Shown here piece after piece: positions 60,193 to 64,000 of a stretch of DNA of 64,000 nt (position 1 is its first letter; the number at the start of each line of letters is the position of its first letter). The DNA lies in assembly GCF_014334015.1 (NCBI RefSeq), contig NZ_CP060488.1:5724501-5788500 (forward strand), read 5' to 3'. Made by a program: the position numbers and the translations under genes. This stretch comes from Bacteroides sp. M10 (GTDB lineage: Bacteria > Bacteroidota > Bacteroidia > Bacteroidales > Bacteroidaceae). The notes beneath the pieces were generated by a model. The model was not told where the DNA came from, ran no database searches, and worked only from the letters and a program-made list of their open reading frames with translations.

Positions 60193-60741
60193 CTATTTAG
60201 AACTTCCGGCCAGATACCCCAAACTGGTTACATCTGCCCCCAAGTAATGATTAATGTGCTTCAATGGCACCCTGTACAGAATATCCGGGATTTCCGCCAA
60301 TAAAGAGAGATACCTTTCCCTTACTGTCAGTTTGCGGGCACTCATATCCTCTTCCTCTTTAAAGTAAAACTGATACTCCATCAGTTGACGGACCAGATTC
60401 GCAAATGAAATTGAAGATGCACACAACTCTTCAATCTCCTCTTCACTGATGTAATAAGCAGCACATTTCGTCAGTGTCTTGATAGAATACTGACTTGAAT
60501 TATAGCATAACACAGCATCACCCGCAGAGAAAAACCGGTTGGTTCTCTCCTCTCCTTCATGAGTGGTATATGTATGCAAAATACCGGAAACAATAATGTA
60601 CAAGCTCTGCTCTGGCATTGTGGCAGAAGCAATCGTTTCTCCTTTATCCAGATACACCATTTCCATTCGAGCCAACAGCTCTTTCACTTCTCTTTCATCC
60701 ACCTGATACTCAAAACAGAGTTTCTTCAAATAAGCTTCCAT
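60193..60741 (-). CDS. Crp/Fnr-like cyclic-nucleotide-binding-domain regulator
   Basis: A 182-residue Crp-type protein: an N-terminal beta-roll sensing domain (about 15-120; LDKGETIASATMPEQSLYIIVSGILHTY) without iron-sulfur cysteines, a long dimer helix (about 115-150) and a short C-terminal DNA-binding domain (LLAEIPDILYRVPLKHINHYLGADVTSLGYL). In Bacteroides relatives the recognition helix reads SLSRIR; here it reads SLGYLAGSSK with no arginine, and the protein stops soon after. DNA binding may be altered or lost. It lies 40 bases from the MATE gene, on the same strand. Confidence 0.82.
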   Translation of the reverse strand: MEAYLKKLCFEYQVDEREVKELLARMEMVYLDKGETIASATMPEQSLYIIVSGILHTYTTHEGEERTNRFFSAGDAVLCYNSSQYSIKTLTKCAAYYISEEEIEELCASSISFANLVRQLMEYQFYFKEEEDMSARKLTVRERYLSLLAEIPDILYRVPLKHINHYLGADVTSLGYLAGSSK

Positions 60742-60781
60742 ACAAAATAGATTTTAGTTAATATATGTCACTTAAAAACAC

Positions 60782-62146
60782 CTAATTCGACATAGCAGGC
60801 ATCATTGTGCCTCTCAAATATAATTTCCTTTGGGTATATCGTAAATACCAGATACAAATCAATAATGAAACGACCGTTGAAATGGGTGGAGCAAATCCCA
60901 TGATAAACAGCGACGAGCTATCTATCTGGCTGAACCAGTATGACAACGGTATACGGAACAGGAAAGTGGCTATCAGACTGTGAATCATCGGGAATAACGA
61001 GTTTCCTTGTCCGCTGAAATAAGAATTAATGCAGAACACGAAACTAACCACGATGCAGTCGATGCTATACCCTCGCAAATAATCTGCCGCCATTGCCACC
61101 ACAGCAGCATCTTTCGTAAAGAAAGCAGTAAGAGTCTCCGGCAGGAATTGCGAATACACGCAAACTGACACACCGAAAACAAGAGCAATCCCAATCCCCG
61201 AAGCAAGACATTTATTCATTCTCTTGATAAGTCCCGCTCCATAATTCTGTGCAGTCATGGTTGCCACAGCCGATGATATAGCCATTGGAGGCAGCATAGC
61301 AAACACGATGATTTTCTCAACAACACCCAGGGAAGCAGATGCAATGACTCCCATCTGATTGACAATGACAGTGATAATCAGAAAAGAAACATTGATTAAA
61401 GCATCCTGCAAAGCAATAGGTGCTCCCAACACCAAGATCTTTTTAGACAGGTTCCGGTTCAATCGAATATCTTTCCGTGAAAAGTCAAAATGGAATCCGT
61501 GCCGATATAAGAACCAGAGCGCTATTCCAAAGCTGACTCCTTGTGCAGTTACAGTAGCGATAGCCGCTCCCGTAGCCCCCCAATGGAAATAACCGACCAA
61601 TATAAAATCGAGCACTATATTTATCACACATGCCAGCCCAACAAAATAAAGTGGTGTTTTAGAATCACCCAGTCCACGCAAAATACCACATACAACATTA
61701 TATCCCACTATAAACAGAATACCCAGAGAGCATACCAAAATATAGCTTTTCGTATCTGCCATAGCTTCTACGGGAGTATGCATCAGTTCTGCTATCCGAC
61801 CATGAAAAAGTACCATGACCAAAGTTAGCACTACGCCGGTTATTGAAAACAACCATACGGAAGACCCGATAGTAAAAGCTACTTTCCGATTGTCTTTGGC
61901 TCCGGTAGCAATAGCAATCAGCACTGTTGTCCCGGTAGTAATACCCAGAATAATACCTGTTATTGTCTGCATCACCTGACTACCAATAGCTACGGCTGCC
62001 ACACTTGCCGAATCATCATATTGTCCGACAACGAAAAGGTCAGCCCCGCCATAAAGTGCCTGAAGTACATTAGCAATTAAAAAAGGTACTGCAAACTGCA
62101 ACAATACCTTCGGTACGCTTCCTTGTGTCAAATCTAACTCTTTCAT
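60782..62146 (-). CDS. MATE family multidrug efflux transporter
   Basis: A 454-residue protein of about twelve membrane helices in two MatE halves. The N-terminal half starts TQGSVPKVLLQFAVPFLIANVLQALYGGADLFVVGQY, the usual MATE opening with the conserved G-x-x-D-L-F-V-V-G; the second half has LGAPIALQDALINVSFLIITVIVNQMG. It should export drugs or metabolites using a Na+ or H+ gradient. It is preceded by a structured leader with an internal terminator, which suggests ligand- or translation-controlled attenuation, and followed by the Crp-like gene. Confidence 0.93.
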   Translation of the reverse strand: MKELDLTQGSVPKVLLQFAVPFLIANVLQALYGGADLFVVGQYDDSASVAAVAIGSQVMQTITGIILGITTGTTVLIAIATGAKDNRKVAFTIGSSVWLFSITGVVLTLVMVLFHGRIAELMHTPVEAMADTKSYILVCSLGILFIVGYNVVCGILRGLGDSKTPLYFVGLACVINIVLDFILVGYFHWGATGAAIATVTAQGVSFGIALWFLYRHGFHFDFSRKDIRLNRNLSKKILVLGAPIALQDALINVSFLIITVIVNQMGVIASASLGVVEKIIVFAMLPPMAISSAVATMTAQNYGAGLIKRMNKCLASGIGIALVFGVSVCVYSQFLPETLTAFFTKDAAVVAMAADYLRGYSIDCIVVSFVFCINSYFSGQGNSLFPMIHSLIATFLFRIPLSYWFSQIDSSSLFIMGFAPPISTVVSLLICIWYLRYTQRKLYLRGTMMPAMSN

Positions 62147-62191
62147 AGTTTCTTCGATACTTTTCCTCTTTATCTTATTTTGTTACAACAT

Positions 62192-62302
62192 AAAAAAAGT
62201 GCCGGACAAGCGAATGATTTGCACCATTCATCTTATCCAGCACTATAATTATTATTATAGCACCCTCCGATGAGGATTTTTATGCCTGTCCCTATTTCAG
62301 GG
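62192..62302 (-). promoter_or_regulatory. Structured leader with internal terminator before the MATE gene
   Basis: Reading on the minus strand there are four successive hairpins: 62302-62290 (CCCT...AGGG), 62275-62264 (CCTC ATCG GAGG), 62260-62243 (CTATAAT/ATTATAG) and a long terminator stem 62244-62198 followed by seven T. The third and fourth stems share two bases and so may exclude one another. The transcript then runs on to the MATE start at 62146. This is riboswitch/attenuator architecture, but I do not recognise a known class. Confidence 0.6.
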
Positions 62303-62305
62303 CTG

Positions 62306-62337
62306 CAAATATGGGCTTTGTTTTCATAATTACCAAA
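62306..62337 (-). promoter_or_regulatory. Promoter of the MATE leader
   Basis: Minus-strand -7 box CATATTTG (62306-62313, one mismatch to TAnnTTTG) and -33 TTTG (62334-62337), spacer 20 bases. The predicted start is near 62299, at the first hairpin. Confidence 0.6.
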
Positions 62338-62383
62338 TTTTAACCGGTTTTTATTTTCTTATGGAGATGTAACTAGCTATATA

Positions 62384-63949
62384 TCAACTATTATCAGACG
62401 AGGTTTGATCTATAGGATCTCCGTTAGAAAAACGAAAGAAAGCTGCCAACCGATCCGGATTCAGCGTATAACGTGCGCGTTCTTTTAATAAGGGTTCCGC
62501 ATTCATTACGGCACAAGAATGAAAAACCACGGACATCATCGGCCAATCCTTTAACGAATTTCCTACAACTAAGGTGTGTTCAAAAGATAAAGTCAAAGCC
62601 TTACATAACTGAATCACCCCCTCTTTTTTACTTGCTTCAGGATGAATGACTGTTATCAGCGGAGCTTTATGAAAGACCTGGCAGGGATTCTCTTTCAACC
62701 GGGTAAGAACAGCTTCTCTCTGTTCTTTATCACGTACCAATATACTATACTTGTAAACCACTCCTTCATAACTATGAATAGTGACTTTTGCAGATTCTCC
62801 ATATACCTCCGGATATACTTTCACCGGCAAACACCTGATCTGACCCGAATAAGATAATAAACCTCCATCTGCAAACACTCCTCCGCTGAATAAATCGAAA
62901 AGAGCCTTTCCCAGCTTTTTCTTCGCCTGCTCCACCGACAGAGAAGTGGCAAGATATAAGGAAACGGACTGTGCCATATATCGCAAAGCGTTAGCATAAC
63001 TTTCAGGAACTTTTCCCTGTGAATCAGTCAGTGTTCCATCCACATCGAAGAAAACAGTCGTAATAAGTGGCTTGTCAGGTATTCGCCAGAACGCCCCTTC
63101 TCCCATGATTCGATGTAAAGGGTGATTGTTCAGGTTACTAAACGCAATATAACAATCACAAACCTTCCTCTCGCAAGATAGCGGCACAACAGCTCCATCA
63201 CCTTGATAAAAATTACCAATCTTCACCCGGCTTCGGGGACAAGCATACATATCCCCTTTCCAATCGATAAAACAATTATTCCTTCCTCCTGCGCAAACTT
63301 CCCATTGTGCCGGAGCATTCTTCAAGTCATACTCAAAAAGATTATCCAGTTGACTGAAAAACTGAATATCTTCCTGACTTAATGGTGCCCTTAACCCCTG
63401 CATAGCATTAATGAATAAATAAATATCCGGCAAAAGAGTATTCCGTAAATCATTGAGTACGGCCTTTGCAGAGGGATTTCCTACCGCTCCGGCACATACC
63501 TGTATTCCCGCATGATGGAGTATATGAATCTGATGCGCAAATTTCTCTACCGAAGTCATCTCTGGATGAAAACTAGCCCAGAGTCTTATCTTACTTATCA
63601 CAGTGGGAGTCACACGAATCTCATCAAGCCAGTGTTTAGCCGGAAAAGAAAGGTTAGTCTGACAGGAAATTCCAGCCACCTGTGGCAATGCTGCCAAATG
63701 CATCATTCCTTTTCGATAATAACGATGGATCAATGCTTCACCGTAAGGAATAATAAATAACTGCAACGGCTCCCCTTTCCATTGTTCAATAGCTGCTATA
63801 AAACGATTCCATGCCTGTTCATCCTGGGTCGTATCTGCCAGATGCGACTTCTTGCCGAAAGGGCAATAAGAACAGGTATAGTTGCAGCTATTCAATTTGC
63901 CGCGATAATATATACGCTTGAAGGAAAGTAAAGAGCTTTCGTTTTCCAT
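62384..63949 (-). CDS. Radical SAM and HAD hydrolase fusion (STM4011-like)
   Basis: A 521-residue fusion. Counted from this ATG, the N-terminal radical SAM domain (about 15-265) has the cluster motif with C22, C26 and C29 (NSCNYTCSYC), preceded by IYYRGKLN as in STM4011-type proteins, and a C-terminal set of cysteines (C219, C226, C237, C259, C264, C266), likely an auxiliary iron-sulfur cluster. From about 295 follows a HAD-IIB domain with FFDVDGTLTDSQ (D302, D304) and VVGNSLKDWPMM. An in-frame TTG at 63964 overlapping the upstream stop is an alternative start. It could join radical chemistry with phosphate removal, but the substrate is unknown. Confidence 0.8.
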   Translation of the reverse strand: MENESSLLSFKRIYYRGKLNSCNYTCSYCPFGKKSHLADTTQDEQAWNRFIAAIEQWKGEPLQLFIIPYGEALIHRYYRKGMMHLAALPQVAGISCQTNLSFPAKHWLDEIRVTPTVISKIRLWASFHPEMTSVEKFAHQIHILHHAGIQVCAGAVGNPSAKAVLNDLRNTLLPDIYLFINAMQGLRAPLSQEDIQFFSQLDNLFEYDLKNAPAQWEVCAGGRNNCFIDWKGDMYACPRSRVKIGNFYQGDGAVVPLSCERKVCDCYIAFSNLNNHPLHRIMGEGAFWRIPDKPLITTVFFDVDGTLTDSQGKVPESYANALRYMAQSVSLYLATSLSVEQAKKKLGKALFDLFSGGVFADGGLLSYSGQIRCLPVKVYPEVYGESAKVTIHSYEGVVYKYSILVRDKEQREAVLTRLKENPCQVFHKAPLITVIHPEASKKEGVIQLCKALTLSFEHTLVVGNSLKDWPMMSVVFHSCAVMNAEPLLKERARYTLNPDRLAAFFRFSNGDPIDQTSSDNS

Positions 63950-63960
63950 TTCTATTTCGT

Positions 63961-64000
63961 TCAATAAGAATAAGTTTCCATCAGTTCTCTTATTTCAGGA
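63961..64000 (-). CDS. C-terminal end of an upstream gene, cut by window edge
   Basis: The frame reads PEIRELMETYSY and then TGA at 63963-63961, ending 11 bases before the ATG of the fusion gene or overlapping its TTG alternative. Only 12 residues are visible, so no family can be named; it is probably in one operon with the fusion gene. Confidence 0.5.
   Translation of the reverse strand, partial: PEIRELMETYSY

Noticed and set aside
62192..62302. TPP riboswitch before the MATE gene
   Set aside because: GGAGGGTGCT and GCTGGATAAG resemble two TPP riboswitch words, but the CTGAGA motif and the full second sensor arm are missing, and the order does not fit.
1..64000. CRISPR arrays, insertion sequences or prophage
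   Set aside because: No regularly spaced repeats, no transposase gene with terminal repeats and no phage structural genes were seen; the only recombinase is the capsule-linked one.

Overview
The window is chromosomal DNA of a Bacteroides species, most likely of the thetaiotaomicron/ovatus group, although species cannot be fixed from sequence alone. The evidence is: promoters of the Bacteroides type (TTTG or TTG, 19-21 bases, then TAnnTTTG) in front of many genes; weak Shine-Dalgarno sequences; UpxY-type antitermination; SLBB-repeat Wza export proteins; and familiar Bacteroides gene orders such as purU-hisH-hisA-hisF-hisIE-ftsE-lysC-lysA.

Region 1 (1-17.8 kb, all on the minus strand) is a capsular polysaccharide locus. 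It reads from right to left: upxY, wza, wzz, an initiating sugar-phosphate transferase, a CDP-hexose pathway (rfbF, cupin epimerase, rfbG, SDR reductase), two GT2 enzymes, a GT10 fucosyltransferase, a Wzx flippase, a GT17-like enzyme, a Wzy polymerase, a GT4 enzyme, a decayed GT4 relic and a GT26 enzyme cut by the window edge. The glycosyltransferase half (1-9 kb) is clearly more AT-rich than the rest. Upstream of upxY lies an invertible promoter bounded by 20-bp perfect inverted repeats and followed by a tyrosine recombinase gene. In this sequence the promoter points away from the capsule genes, so the locus is in the OFF orientation.

Region 2 (19.4-45 kb) is housekeeping: a TPR pseudoprotease, an rRNA methylase, recN, coaBC, a DnaQ-like exonuclease, dnaN, a DUF3127 protein, a metallo-hydrolase, murB, a lipoprotein, the threonine catabolic pair tdh/kbl, a sensor kinase, ferritin, lysA, lysC, ftsE, the distal histidine genes and purU. 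Two identical tRNA-Asp genes follow, with their own promoter and terminator.

Region 3 (45.7-64 kb) is accessory and rich in regulators. It holds a five-gene redox/detoxification operon divergent from an AraC gene, two more AraC regulators (one with a clear direct-repeat operator next to it), an HD hydrolase, a candidate small RNA, a 1403-residue acyl-CoA dehydratase activase with its TetR regulator and a 14-bp palindromic operator, a Crp-like protein with an odd recognition helix, a MATE pump behind a structured leader with an internal terminator, and a radical-SAM/HAD fusion.

The most interesting items are the phase-variable capsule switch caught in the OFF state, the CDP-sugar branch without the 3-deoxygenation enzyme, the orphan small RNA at 53.2 kb, the structured MATE leader and the radical-SAM/HAD fusion.
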